Source of the DNA: Gigantopelta aegis
Lineage: Eukaryota; Mollusca; Gastropoda; Neomphalida; Peltospiridae
DNA: 64,000 nucleotides
NCBI RefSeq assembly: GCF_016097555.1
Contig: NC_054703.1
Location: forward strand, 21,263,885 to 21,327,884
Reading direction: 5' to 3'
The notes below the pieces were generated by a model. That model searched no databases, was not told the origin of the DNA, and worked only from the letters and a program-made list of their open reading frames with translations. Position numbers and translations under genes: made by a program. Positions 1 to 11,605 of the stretch are shown here, one piece after another (position 1 is the first letter of the stretch; each line of letters opens with the position of its first letter).

Positions 1-126
1 TTTGGTATTCAAGACATCAATTAACAAACATTACTCCGCCGTTAAGGAAACGTTAGTTTTGTAAACAATGACTGGAATGTTCATTTAGCAAGACAGTTCT
101 ACGGTAATAAACAGAATATTACATTC

Positions 127-247
127 GTGTCCATGACAGTCGATGTTTACGAAAAGAGTGCCTAAATTATCATATTTCCCCTCGCTCTCGCTCGGGAAAT
201 ATGATAATTTAGGCACTCGTGTCGTAAACATCGTCTGTCATGGACAC
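127..247. repeat. Long imperfect palindrome (A)
   Basis: Two arms of about 50 nt are near-perfect reverse complements around a short ctcgctctcg centre. The left arm starts at about 129 and the right arm ends at about 245. The transcript of either strand would fold into one long hairpin. It resembles in layout the palindromes at 1491-1604, 7282-7420, 20588-20684, 52664-52890 and 58873-59026, although the arm sequence differs. Confidence 0.8.
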
Positions 248-1490
248 TCATATAATATCCTCTATTTATTGAATATTTAGAGAATAACTAACGAGCTACG
301 AGGAATTTAGTTACGGTATTGTAACGGAAACTTTCGCCTACGTCTCGGTTACCGTTACGGGATATGGATGCTATTTCTTCGTAGCAGCGCCGCCACAGAT
401 CACAGCGGCACGTTTCCCGGCAATATTATCGCCTGTTTCGTTCAAATAATGTTGTAGTTGTATACATATTTAAGTTTCTTCACGACTGACACGCATCAGG
501 CGCCATAAAGATGTCTTATGTATTGGTAAGCCCTTAAAATTCGCAATGTACAATATCGTCTGGCTATTTTTATCCCTTGACAACCATGTTGGTTGTAAGT
601 AGTTTTCTCCGCTATCTTCTTCGGAGCACCGCAGAAACTGCGTCGAGTAATATATATATTTGTTTTTTTACTTACCTAAAACTATTTATTAACTGTAGGT
701 ATTTTAAAACCATATACTGTCCGAGATGAGCTCATGAGAAATATTTGGCGATCACTAATAGTACGGTCGACGACGGTCACTTTTCAACCCTTATTTTGGC
801 TTTGTACACAATAAATATCCTACAGTAATGTCACTTGAAATCCATATTTCGTAAATAGTACAGTTTTTTTAATCACAAGATTTTCTTCAGAGTGAAGTGC
901 ATTGGTAATGTTAAAAAAAAAGAAAAAAAACATTCTATAGCAATTTTGCATTGAAATGTTTCCAGCGTTCTTAAAACGGAAACGTCATTCACCCAGTTTA
1001 TTGTTCTTGTAAAGAGATGTAAACTGGTCTACTTACCTTGACCTCTGTCAAAAAAGTTCCGAGAGCAGACAATGCAGTTTAAATGTCGGTATGTTTTTAT
1101 TTTTCATAATTTTAGACAAACTATTAAGTTTAAGTTTTAAAAGATAAATAAAAAAAAATACATTTCGTCAAATATATCATAAAAACAAAAAGTAGATTAT
1201 ATATTTTTATGTATGGATATTTCACATTCTCACGAGATTCTCGTATTATCTGTCATGGCTGCCGAAGAACGCTTTTAGTCTTGATAATTGTTAATCTGCA
1301 TTATATTAATTATATTTACAACAACAATTAATTTAATATATATCAACGATATCGAGTAAGTGTTTCCAACAAAGTATGAATGTTTTTTCACAGAACACTT
1401 AAGTTTGTTTTTGCTACACATGGGGTATATGCCTCATCTCGTAGCGCTGAACAGAAGACCGTGTCGATGCCAGCGCTACGTTATCGTATC
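248..1490. other. AT-rich intergenic stretch, no supported gene
   Basis: I see no convincing coding region here. A 26-nt block at 279-304 recurs inverted at 1598-1623 with two mismatches, so this stretch could be the interior of a TIR-bounded element that ends beside palindrome B. A weak possible first coding exon lies at 511-525: ATG in good context, five codons, then gtaagc. I did not annotate it because no continuing exon is recognisable. Confidence 0.4.
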
Positions 1491-1604
1491 TACGAGGAAT
1501 TATGAATTATCTGTCCCGAGTGAATGAATGTTGTAAACCCGAGCCTTTGGCGAGTGTTTTACAACATTCATTCACGAGGGACAGATAATTCGTAACTCCT
1601 CGTA
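1491..1604. repeat. Long palindrome (B)
   Basis: Arms 1491-1544 and 1551-1604 are reverse complements with a 6-7 nt loop. The right flank (cgagttagttattctcttta) read in reverse resembles the flank of the palindromes at 52.7 kb and 58.9 kb, and the arm carries the same tgtccctcgtga core. It is therefore probably a diverged member of that family. Confidence 0.75.
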
Positions 1605-2261
1605 GCGAGTTAGTTATTCTCTTTATTACCCATTGTCAATTTTAACTGATTTTTAATGTAAAAATTCGTCTGCAGTCTACAACAAAGCCATCAGCCATTA
1701 CGTCATATAATCTTACGCACATTACATGACGTAATGTAAGTGACGTCATAGCATAACGGCGTTCTTTTTACAGCCAAATGTTTACAGTACAAAATAATAC
1801 GACTGTATTTGCATTTGAAAATAATAGTTTTTATATATTACTAAAGCCGCTGCTTATGAAAATATACCATTTCATGTTTATGAAACAAATGAGTCTATTT
1901 GTTTTTGTAAATCTTTGTAGATCGTATAACGTACGTGTAATCGGACTCATGAATGGAAACATTATATGAATGAAAGTGAAGTTCCGGCCATGCCAAGCAA
2001 CCAACCAAACGTCGTGATTTTTAAGCCAGCCAATCAGTGGCTGTAGAAGCAATCTGCACACTGTGCAGAGATCGAAAAAATATTACCCTGTATATTTGAG
2101 CCCATATGGGTAATAAAGTATATTATAATATAGAATAACTGGCTACTGTCTTAAGATATCGGCTTTATCTTGTGAATATTAGAATGGCGAATACCTCTCG
2201 CTAGGTCCTCGTTTCAGCCAGAGCATATCCAGAGCCAGAGTGGCATATCAAAGACAGTATT
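1605..2261. other. Intergenic, nothing recognised
   Basis: The sequence is AT-rich with short open frames only (63-76 codons, no recognisable motif). I see no repeat family or splice-supported exon. Confidence 0.4.
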
Positions 2262-2297
<36 letters not shown>

Positions 2298-2316
2298 AGG
2301 AAGGAAGGAAGGAAGG
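2262..2316. repeat. (GAAA)n-(GGAA)n microsatellite
   Basis: A pure tetranucleotide tract changes from gaaa units to ggaa units. It lies directly against the 3' end of R1 copy 1 (read on the minus strand). Confidence 0.95.
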
Positions 2317-2317
2317 T

Positions 2318-2770
2318 GATGATGATAACTAGTTTAACGTGCCCATATACCACTAGGGTTTCGAACACGCCCATACCGAGTCCGACCTCCGATTAGATCG
2401 GTGGCCTGACTCAGGATGGGGGGGGGGGGGGGGGGGGGGGGGAGAGGGGGTGAAAATGGGCAGAATTTTGAAAATAGCAATTAGTAAAAAAGTTAATAGA
2501 ATAAATAAAAAAAATAAAAAGGTTACAGGCCAAAAAAAAAAAAAGAATTGACTGCTCAGCCGAATATTTATATAATTTGGAGCATTTTAGAAGGACAGTC
2601 CAAAATTAAATAAGAGAAAGAAGAGAGGATCGGACTATTTAATAATATTTAATAATAAGTAATTTCGACATGAAAGTTTGAACACAGATCTAAAAGTTTA
2701 AAGTCCGATCGATATGTCCACGCGAGTGGCCTCGTTAAGGCCGTTTGGGTGCACAGCTTAAAAGGACGAG
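2318..2770 (-). mobile_element. R1 repeat, copy 1 (retroelement 3' end-like)
   Basis: From gatgatgataactag onward this matches 8063-8510 almost base for base, apart from a poly-G run at about 2419-2441 where the 8.1-kb copy has (GT)n and G. On the minus strand both copies end in ...atcatcatc, which fits the 3' end of a non-LTR retrotransposon. Homology with copy 2 stops near 2760. The coding part found in the 8.5-kb and 63-kb copies is not seen here. Confidence 0.7.
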
Positions 2771-3395
2771 ATGGATTGCATCCCGTCAAGAAAACCCCTA
2801 GATTGACAGTCGATAGACGTTGAAAGTGGAGTGCTGTGCTGAAATACAGATCTTGAGAAGCCGGATCCGTCTGAACGAGAGAGAGTATCAGACTAGGGTA
2901 TAGTCCAGTCGTCATGGGTTGGTATAGTGGTGCAGACGGGCCCGACTCCGGAGGATACGAGATGGTATCATTATAAAGCAAGGTAAAGTCTAGAAAAAGA
3001 GTAGTAGGGGCCGACCCCGCTTCCTATTTCTTCTTAGAGTGGGGCGGTCAATCTTCCAGTGCTGCTAGGACAGGCTCGGACTAAACGCGAACAACCGTGG
3101 CGTTCTGCAGAATGGCCGTCATACGAGTCACGGAAAAAAAACAAGTCGACAGTCAGACGGAGAAATGACGTGGAGGCAAGGAATCTCGCAAAAAAAGAAT
3201 CCAACCTGGTGGTGCAGGCTGTCGAAACGAGAAGCGTTCCAGCGTTCAATCAGTTCAAATGGCCGCACACATCCCAGTAGAAAACTGACAAAAACAACGA
3301 AATGAAGGACCCCCAAGTCGAGCACACGAAAGCACGTGCAGTGTGCACAAGCGAAACAAACACGTCTTACCGCGTGGAGCTCCAGACTGGGAATC
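2771..3395. other. Unclassified sequence, open frames without recognised product
   Basis: GC is higher than in the neighbouring sequence and several overlapping frames of 70-110 codons are open on both strands, so none is favoured. It may be another part of the R1 element or an unrelated repeat. Confidence 0.3.
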
Positions 3396-3724
3396 AGGAA
3401 GGAAGGAAATGTTTTATTTAACGACGCACTCAACACATTTTAATTACGGTTATATAGCGTCGGATATATGATTAAGTACCACACAGATATACAGAGAAGA
3501 AACCCACTGTCGCCACTTCATGGACTACTCTTTTCGATTAGCAGCAAGGGATCTTTTATATACACCATCCCATAGACAGAATAACATATACCACGGCCTT
3601 TGATATACCAGTCGTGGTGCACTGGCTGGAGCGAGAAATAGCCCAATGGGCCCACTGACGGGGATCGATCCCAAACCGACCGCGCATCAAGCAAACGCTT
3701 TACCACTGGACTACGTCCCGCCCC

Positions 3725-3725
<1 letters not shown>
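3396..3725 (-). mobile_element. tRNA-derived SINE, head H1 + tail T1
   Basis: Read on the minus strand it starts with the tRNA-like head (cgggacgtagtccagtggta, then gggatcgatccccgtc, corresponding to pol III A and B boxes). It continues through the shared core and ends in the T1 tail with an AAATAAAACATTTCC-type end. An adjoining (GAAA)n tract lies at the head side (3726-3755). It sits just downstream of the fucosyltransferase stop codon, so it could supply that gene's poly(A) signal. Confidence 0.9.
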
Positions 3726-3755
<30 letters not shown>

Positions 3756-3809
3756 GAAAACGAAGAAAAGCTGTGGTATGCTCTATCCTCGCACCACCTG
3801 TACTTGGGT

Positions 3810-5246
3810 TCAGTCCAAACCCACCCAGTGTGGAAGGTAATAGTCTTCACGTTTATACTGCGTTTCCAACCATGACCTTCGTCGTGGAAAGTTTTTGTAG
3901 TAGATCGTTTCCCCTCCTGCCAAGAACGCACCCCACCACCCATACGATCCGGAAGTTATGACGCTGTGAGTGCAGTGCGCAAGCACAGCCAAGTCTACTT
4001 CCGCCGAGACGTGAACGAAAGACGTGTCCTTGGATACGAGATGTTTCTTGCACCAGACTATGTCGTCGGAACATACCACGAACATGGGATCCGTGTACTT
4101 GTCTCTGTAATATTGCATCGCTCGTTGTATGTAATCCAGGTGTGCTACACTGTAGCCGCGGTTTCGTTCATACCCGGTGTTCATGTCCCCCCGTCGTATG
4201 TGGACGCCTACTGTTGTTCTGTTGGAAATCAGAAACGAGGGAAAAGCTTTCTGCATGTCTAGCAATATCTTGTCGTTAAAACGCAGCTGTGCTCTCAATT
4301 CGGCGGTGGAATTTAAAAAGTACTTCCAGGACTGGAAATAGCCAATGAGTGTCCAGTTAGCGTCGTTGTTCAAAGCCAGCACTTCCGGGTCAAATATCCC
4401 TGCGTATTTCTGAAGATAGGTTTCGGAATTTTGGAATGATATTATTGGAAGCGTTATTTTGAAAACCCGTCTAAGTGTATGACTGCTCGACAGCTGGGCC
4501 GTGTAACCATGATAACCAGAAATTCCTATTAGTGCACCCAACTGGAACATGTAGTTGCCAAGGCGTCCATTACGGGCGACAGTCATTAAATGAGGTATTT
4601 TGCTCGATGATGTTTGAGAGTCGCCATTTTTTAAAATATTCAAGGAAGACGCCTCTCTTCGATCATTGTTTTGCTCTTGTAATTTTCGCTCAGAATTTGA
4701 CGTATTACAACATTGATTTTCATGTGTGGTAGTCAAAACTTGAACTCTTCTGACCAAATTTGTGTCGTTTTGGCTACCATTCACCAATCCTGTAAATGCA
4801 ACGTGCTTGACAGTCGTTACATTCCGTGATAGTCCGTTTACGTGGGTGTTCACAAGTCTCCTTGACCCTTCGTACATCTCCGTGAATGTTCGCAACTCTC
4901 CGTGATTGTTCATAAATAATCGTGCATTCTCGTGAATCTTCGAGAAATTTCTTTCAACGTTGGCATTTAAAACACTACTCTTACGAAGTTTAGTGTTTGC
5001 TTTTTTCCATTCATTTATGCTACGGATAATAGAAATAGGTTTTAACTGTAAATGATTTTGCCTCGAACGTTTGTTTAATGAAATGTTCTGTTGCTTCTTG
5101 TCAACGTCTGAAACGAAACTCTGATACGTAAACTGCGATAATGTTTTATTATTATGTATAAGCTGCAGGTTAATTATGGTCACAAAAAGCATGACGGCTC
5201 CTAGCAACAGATATATCAGTTTCCGCTTCCACCTAAAATAACGCAT
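3810..5246 (-). CDS. Alpha-1,2-fucosyltransferase-like, GT11 family
   Basis: Complete intronless 478-residue ORF with an ATG at 5246-5244 (A at -3) and TGA at 3812-3810. Seen in the protein: a short basic N-terminus, one hydrophobic anchor at about residues 10-29, a long low-complexity stem (about 30-215) and a C-terminal catalytic domain. GT11 hallmarks are GRLGNYMFQ (227-235), VGVHIRRGD (346-354, the GDP-fucose binding HxRRGD motif), VCSDD (391-395), VDLAVLAHC (417-425) and SGSYGWWGAFLAGG (432-445). Ten N-glycosylation sequons are present, mostly in the stem. Family knowledge: a Golgi type II enzyme that transfers fucose from GDP-fucose in alpha-1,2 linkage to galactose-type acceptors on glycans. 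The length is longer than the vertebrate FUT1/FUT2 enzymes because of the stem. The intronless structure is common for this family. The acceptor cannot be told from sequence. Confidence 0.93.
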   Translation of the reverse strand: MRYFRWKRKLIYLLLGAVMLFVTIINLQLIHNNKTLSQFTYQSFVSDVDKKQQNISLNKRSRQNHLQLKPISIIRSINEWKKANTKLRKSSVLNANVERNFSKIHENARLFMNNHGELRTFTEMYEGSRRLVNTHVNGLSRNVTTVKHVAFTGLVNGSQNDTNLVRRVQVLTTTHENQCCNTSNSERKLQEQNNDRREASSLNILKNGDSQTSSSKIPHLMTVARNGRLGNYMFQLGALIGISGYHGYTAQLSSSHTLRRVFKITLPIISFQNSETYLQKYAGIFDPEVLALNNDANWTLIGYFQSWKYFLNSTAELRAQLRFNDKILLDMQKAFPSFLISNRTTVGVHIRRGDMNTGYERNRGYSVAHLDYIQRAMQYYRDKYTDPMFVVCSDDIVWCKKHLVSKDTSFVHVSAEVDLAVLAHCTHSVITSGSYGWWGAFLAGGETIYYKNFPRRRSWLETQYKREDYYLPHWVGLD

Positions 5247-5544
5247 CGTCGACGTCAGCTGACATGCTTCTCAGACTTCATGAGAAAAAGACACGACCAG
5301 TCGAACAAACAAGTTCGAAGAAATAGCTATCACTTAACCTTGTCCGGCGAATGAAAAACAACATGGGACGCGTTTCTTGAGACAAATTCGCTGTCAGTAG
5401 TACAGCGCTGCTTACAGGTTCAAACAATACTGTCGATGATGGCGCGTTGTTTCGGGACTATCCGCTTGCGCAGAGTTTGTACAACGCAATTCTTGCGATC
5501 GCTTTTCTCTTCTTAGCAGCGCTGCAAACGGCGAAGCGTTGGTT
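5247..5544 (-). other. 5' flank of the fucosyltransferase gene
   Basis: Immediate upstream sequence with a palindromic gtcgacgtcagctgac block overlapping a CRE-like gacgtca, 20-30 bases before the ATG. I see no clear TATA box. Promoter function is inference from position only. Confidence 0.3.
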
Positions 5545-5755
5545 AAGGACGTCTCTCTTAGCGCTTAGCTTTTACCATATGACCCTGAACACAGCCTGCC
5601 AAGAGTTTTTGGAAGATCTGCTTATGGAAGTTTCCAAAATATTAAACAAGGACGTCTCTCTTAGCGCTTAGCTTTTACCATGCGATCCTGCACACAACCT
5701 GCCAAAAGTTTTTGGAAGATCTACTTATGGACGTTTCAAAAATATTAAACAAATA
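5545..5755. repeat. 103-bp direct tandem duplication
   Basis: The block starting aaggacgtctctcttagcg at 5545 is repeated at 5648 with a few substitutions. It lies about 300 bp upstream of the fucosyltransferase ATG, so it is in the likely promoter-proximal region. Confidence 0.9.
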
Positions 5756-5946
5756 GCTGTCTCCGCAATGTTGTTACGCTGTTTCCATTATCAGTGCATG
5801 GAATTGGTGTTTTCATTCTACAAAAGACAAAAAAGAAGAATAATATATTTGTCAATAGGTCAACAGAAAGGAAAGCAAAGTCACAGTTTTTTAAAGCCCT
5901 CTCAGCACATTTTATAGTTCGACGATTTGGTGTTAAGGCTCATATA

Positions 5947-6415
5947 GGGTCTCACTACACTGATGTCATCTGCCATTGAAACCCATGTCAAATTGCCCAA
6001 CTGCAAATGAAGATTGCCAATAGAACTGGTTCTCATTGGCACTAACAACATACACCATTGCGAACATACATTATGTAAGCATTTTTCACTTCAAAATTGA
6101 GAACATTTCCGTCTGTTTTTTTGCTATATGACCGCATCTGGCTGTAATACCGGTCCAAACAGGTGGTTCATTAACCGATTCACTCCGGCTGTCTCTTACA
6201 CTATACACTCATGTCCCAAAGGGTCAATGCACAATATTACAAAATAGCATGGGCAAAATACAGCCAGAAGGCTTACCATTAAACATACATATTGTTTTAA
6301 TTCATCACCATTTCCTAGGAGTGAATATGTGAACCATCTTGTGTCACAATTAGGACCTATAGTGGACCTTCATGAATGAACTCTCACCCGGAAGTGATCT
6401 GTGTAGTGAGACCTT
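5947..6415. mobile_element. Possible short TIR element
   Basis: ggtctcactacac at 5947 is mirrored by gtgtagtgagacc ending at about 6415, giving a 469-bp unit with short inverted ends. The right end, with its ccggaagtgatctg lead-in, recurs at 6701-6731. No ORF of note. The rest of 5756-6700 holds nothing I recognise. Confidence 0.4.
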
Positions 6416-6700
6416 AATATCTAGTAACATATTTTGTCAAACTTGGTTTGAAGTCAGTTTGATAATTTGGGTCATTTACACCATGAAAAGCTATACTAGA
6501 CCAGTGTAACTTATGAAATCTAAACAATACACCAAAAGATAGATGCACCATACTATCCAATGAAACTTCATCATATCACATTGTTACTCCTTGGTCATCC
6601 ACAGAATAGATATCCATACAAAGAAGCTAATTCTCTAGTTAGTTCATTAAAAATATTAGTTTTCTTCAATTGTTGCTATGCCATTTTGTGTATAGTTTCG

Positions 6701-7235
6701 TCACCCGGAAGTGATCTGTGTAGTGAGACCTAAAGGTCTTCTGAAGAAAAAAAAAGTCCGGGAAACAAATTTTCACATCTCCAAAGTTCAAGGGCCATAA
6801 CTCCGTTAAAAATGGGTATATCACCATGAAAGTCAAACTTGGTCTGTAACGGTACGTGATAAATCTATACACAGAATTTCAGTTCATTATTTATAGGTCT
6901 TCTGAAAAAAGTCCGGAAAACGTATTTTGACATCTCCTAAGTTGAAGGGCCATAACTGCGTCAGAAATGGGTAAATCGCCATGAAAGTCAAAACGTGATC
7001 TGTAACGGTACATGACGAAACTATACACAAACTTTCAGCTCAATATCTCAAAACATTCTGAAAAAACCCACAACAAACATCCGGAAAACATGTGTGACAG
7101 ACGGATGGACAGACAGACGGACGGATGGACAGACGGACGGACGGACGGACTGGCGGACGGACTGACGGACGGATGGACGGACGAATGGATGGAGATGGAA
7201 TCTATACTCCTCTCCGGTTTGACCGGTAGGGGACT
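6701..7235. mobile_element. Helitron-like / pearl-type repeat with (GACG)n core
   Basis: Two tandem units of about 161 bp (starting ggtcttctga at 6735 and 6896) each contain gggccataact and gccatgaaagtc. They run into a gacg/gaca tetranucleotide array at about 7096-7195, then into a hairpin, tctccggt-ttg-accggtaggg, followed by ctaat. Established knowledge: bivalve pearl-type elements combine a short core with tetranucleotide arrays, and Helitron-related elements end in a hairpin near CTRR. Assignment to that group is inference. Confidence 0.5.
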
Positions 7236-7268
7236 AATAACCCAATGGTTTGACGTTACTTGTTATGT

Positions 7269-7575
7269 AGAGGATAATTCATGTTTTTTTGTCAAATATG
7301 ATTTATATCTCATCGAGTGAAGTTTGCAATCATATGTCACGAGGCGCGCTTGCGCAACGAGTGTGATATGATTGCAAAGTTCACGAGATGAGATATAAAT
7401 CATATTTGACAATAAACATGACATTTTCTATTTATTATATAACTTTTGTCAATTTACCTTTATTTTTAAAATGCCAGCAGCAAAATAGTTCCGTCTTTCT
7501 TACAGTGAAGATAACACTTTCTACAGTGACGATAGCACATTTTAGAGTGAAATGTTCACTCTAAAATGTGTTGAA
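7269..7575. mobile_element. Two-hairpin foldback element, copy C
   Basis: A palindrome with arms of about 51 nt (7282-7420) is followed by a spacer containing aatgccagcagcaaaatag and a second small palindrome (ttttagagtgaaatgttcac... about 7540-7570). The same order occurs in inverted orientation at 20390-20690. It is non-coding. Confidence 0.8.
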
Positions 7576-7712
7576 ACATAACATAGGCCTAAATGTCTCC
7601 GAGGAAGGTCACAAAGAAATATAATTGACAGTGTTATTGACAACATTGTGCCCAAAACAAAACTTAACTTTGGACTGATGACTGGTTGGCATTCTAGACG
7701 ATAACGACAAAC

Positions 7713-7734
7713 AGTGGCGTAGGAAGGTGTCAAA

Positions 7735-7775
<41 letters not shown>

Positions 7776-7926
7776 CGTGCGTGCGTGTGTGTGTATGTGT
7801 GTGTGTGTGTGACACTTTTATATTTACACACTTTTACACTATTATAAAGCAAATATAAAGCAAAATATCTTAAAAGTGTGTGTGTGGGCACATACTCCCT
7901 TGCCCCCCCCCGCTTCCTACGCCAGT
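7713..7926. mobile_element. hAT-like MITE carrying (GT)n
   Basis: Ends agtggcgtaggaag and cttcctacgccagt are inverted repeats. gacaaac occurs directly at both flanks (7706-7712, 7927-7933) as a possible target duplication. A long gt tract fills 7738-7812. A CAGTGGCG-type terminus is common among hAT elements, so the class is inference. Confidence 0.55.
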
Positions 7927-8062
7927 GACAAACATGCTAATTTATAGTGCAACTGCATGGAAAAGGAACAAAAATTATAGTTTTTCATTAGACTAGTCTA
8001 CAAAAATAAATAAACTTAGTGTTTTAGAGAATTACTCACAACGAAGCGATAGAATCTTTCCG

Positions 8063-8777
8063 ATGATGATGATAACTAGTTTAACGTGCCCATATACCAC
8101 TAGGGTTTCGAATACGCCCATCCCGAGTCCGATCTCCGATAAGATCGGTGACCTGACTCGGGATGTTTGTGTGTGTGTGTGTGTGTGTGTGGGGGGGGGG
8201 GGGGTAGTGTTGAAAATGGGCAGAATTTTCAAAATAACAATTAGTCAAAAGGTTAATAGAACAATTTAAAAAAAAGAGAAAAAAATTACAAGCCAAAAAT
8301 AAAAAGAATTGACTGCTCGGCCGAATATTTATATAATTTGGAGCATTTTAGAAGGACAGTCCAAAAATAAATAAGAGAAAGAAGAGAGGATCGGACTATT
8401 TAATAATATTTAAAAAAAAAGAAGTAATTTCGACATAAAATTTTGAACGAAGGTCTAAATGTTTAAAGTCCGATCTATATGTCCACATGAGTGGCCTCGT
8501 TAAGGCCGTTAGGGTGTGGAGGTTGGCCTACGGCGAACTGACGAGCGGAGAACCGGCAAAGGCGGGGATAAAGTGCTTCCATCTCTGGTCGGCGAGGATG
8601 GTTATGACACTCCGGTAGTCGTTGCCGAAAAGGGCCTTGACGATCCTGTGGATGGTGTGGCTATCCATCTCTCTAACTAGGACCGCTTGTCGGTAGACTC
8701 CTTCTCGGCGCTGAGTTAGTACCAACACCGTCTTGACGGCGGGTCCGGATGAGCAGGTCCTTTCGTCTTGCGCCGAA
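8063..8777 (-). mobile_element. R1 repeat, copy 2, 3' part (split by Ginger1)
   Basis: The 3'-UTR-like portion (8063-8510) matches copy 1. A coding portion (stop TAG at 8528-8530, reading upward to about 8720) matches the protein encoded at 63136-63330. The sequence is cut at 8777 by the Ginger1 insertion and its other side resumes at 13503. Confidence 0.75.
8528..8720 (-). pseudogene. C-terminal coding fragment of R1 element
   Basis: About 59 residues, from REGVYRQAVLV to the end PLVSSP, align without gaps with the 63-kb copy at roughly 42 of 59 identities, and both end at the same stop codon. The shared frame and stop argue that this is the end of a genuine element-encoded protein. I do not recognise its family. 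The N-terminal part is interrupted by the Ginger1 insertion. Confidence 0.55.
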
Positions 8778-8781
8778 CCGG
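8778..8781. repeat. Ginger1 target-site duplication, left (CCGG)
   Basis: ccgg directly precedes the tgtaaa terminus and is repeated at 13499-13502 directly after the tttaca terminus. Confidence 0.85.
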
Positions 8782-9305
8782 TGTAAACGGAATGCAAGTC
8801 CGTAGGAATGGTAGTCTCCCCGGACTCTAACTCCTAGGAATAGAAGTCCTAGGACTAACGTATCTAGGAATGCAAGTCCTAGGACATAGGTTCCTTAGGA
8901 TAGCTGGTCCGACTGCCAGGAATGCATGTCCAGGTAGGACTTACATTCCCACACAACCAAAATTCAAGTCCGGTGGCATACAGGCATACTATAATGCAAT
9001 GCAAATACAAAATACAAACACATTAGTTTCTTTTTTTTATTCAACAATTTTAGGCATTTTGCGTAATGGTGCCTCCTCCCACTGTTTCAGATTAGTCCCA
9101 TTAATAGAACTTTTCAGTGCTATTCCATCCATTGTTGACAATAGATAGGACCCACTCTTTGTGATCGCCCGAATTCTATAAGGGCCTAGCCAAGGCTTCT
9201 CCTCTTTTCCCCCTTTTCCCCCTGCGATCTTGCCGTCGCAGGTTCTTCTTTAGAACTTTTGTTCCGATAACAAAATCCTGAAATAAAAACAACAACATTT
9301 AATCA

Positions 9306-9418
<113 letters not shown>

Positions 9419-11439
9419 TGTGTTATACCAAAAATATTACTATATTTTTAATGTATATTTTTCTGTGTAAAATTTACAAATGACGTACATGTTATAGCTA
9501 TAATATGATTTACATAATAAAAATAGCAGTCATATTTTAATTATTTCGTTTTAAAAACTACAAACCTGTTGTGACGCATGTCTGATCGTAATTTCTTTTT
9601 TGGCGAGTTTGTGCCTCTTTCATATTGCCAACAGCCATTTTTCCAATGACGTTTGCCATTTTTTTTTAACCCTTTCATTTATCTCATTGTGGCATGTTTC
9701 TTCGGACACTAGTTGCTCTGTATTATCGTCCGAATCACAGACCACATCAGATGGTAAAGCTGGTTCTCTGTTATAACGATAATCAATATAATAAAACACA
9801 TTTTTAGTATATAATTATTATCAGTTATAAATTGTATGATACGCAAATAAAGTGTTTTTTGTTTTCAACTATAAATGGTTTGCACTTTTATCATCAACAC
9901 TTCAATCGTCAATCACAGAATAGCTGTACAATATCTAATTATAACAACATTTACTCGTAAATCACGGGAACTATTTTATTTCATTAGCCCAATCACTGGA
10001 TATGCATTATAAACTTCTCACCTTCCGTACATCAGGAAAAAAGGGGAAAACTTGGTGCTGGCGTGTTTCGACATGTTATAACCAAACACAACTTGCTGCA
10101 GCAATGTATCCCATTCAGCATCATCATCATCAAGCTTTAACAACATGTTTTCCAGAGTTTGATTAAATCTCTCTGAAAAAAAATAAATGTCAAAGCACAA
10201 CTTTTTAATTTTTCCTTTATTGCACATCAGTTTATTAACAGAAAATTGCAATCAATTACGTTACTAAAACATGGCAAAATGTCGTTGAATTTTGTTTTTA
10301 ATACTGATGGCTTTAGTTGCATAAATTTACATCATGTTTTTTTTATATACTTAACTTTTTTCCACAATGTACAAACTTTTTCAAAATTGAGTGCTAAATG
10401 TATTTATAGCCATATGTTGTTCATAGGTTCTGCTTTAATTATTTTAATTGCAATACTGTATTATTGATAGTATAATGTAACAATATAGGGTATTAGATTT
10501 ACCTGTTAATCTGTTACATTGCGGGTGGTATGCAGTGGTACGACGATGTACAATCTTCAGTTACATCGGCAATCCCATCAACCACACTGTTGTTGAATTC
10601 TCTTCCCTGGTCACTTATTATTTTTTGTGGGAAACCAAAACTAAAAAATAAATTATACCAATTAAATAAATAAATTAAAAAATACATTAATTATGACTAC
10701 AGTCAAACCTGCTCAAGCAGCCACCTGTATTAAACAGCCAGCTGTCTTCAAAGGTCACCTTAATTTTCTCCCAAATCAGCTATTTTAGTACAATATAACC
10801 TATATTAAGCAGCCACCTGTCTTAAGAGGCCACTTTTTGTTACTCCCTTGGGTGGCTGCATAAAACAGGTTTCACTGTATATGTAAATACAACATGTAAG
10901 AGAAAAACATATGGTTTAAAATTAATAATAAAAAAAGAGTTCTTTTTAAAAATAAGTTAGCGTTAGATATTATTACAATTATAATATAAATTAATTTTAC
11001 CATAAGAAGAGGTCCAATAACAAGTTTACGACTCCAGATGCTTGTTTAGTAGGCAAAGCTTTTGCTTGTGCCCATTTTGAGTAATAGCAGGTAACGGTGC
11101 AAATGTATTTGTTTCCATTGGTAGTTTCCCTCAAAGGGCCAACCAGATCTATGCCAATCTAAAGAAACAATGAAAAGTTAAAATTAAAAACTGCAAACAC
11201 ATTGAATTTTATTATAATTATTACTTTATAATTATATGTATTTTTATACAATTATTTTTTATTGTGAAATCATATATTTTTAAAAATTTAATTATATTTA
11301 TAAAAAAGAGTTCTTGTAATTAGGTCGAGGGCCTTTTAAATTATATGTTTTACGTAAAACTTAATACATTTTCAAAACTACAAATGTATGTGTACAAAAC
11401 GATCTTAATATAAGACAGTAAAGTAGTTTTTTTAAATTT

Positions 11440-11605
11440 AAAGACGACACTAGAGCACAGTGATATTTTGTTTATCTTATCAGCGGCTATTGGACGTCAT
11501 ACATATGGTAATTCTGACACATTTTTGAGTGGAAACCCGTTGCGGCTACATAGGCTACTCTTACCGATAAGCAGAAAGGGATCTTTTATATGCACTTTCC
11601 CATTA
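11440..11605 (-). mobile_element. SINE tail fragment (T2 type) inside Ginger1
   Basis: cgacactagagcac, the ctattggacgtca block, gaaacccgttgcgg and agggatcttttatatgca appear in SINE order, without a head. It lies in an intron of the transposase gene. Confidence 0.75.
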
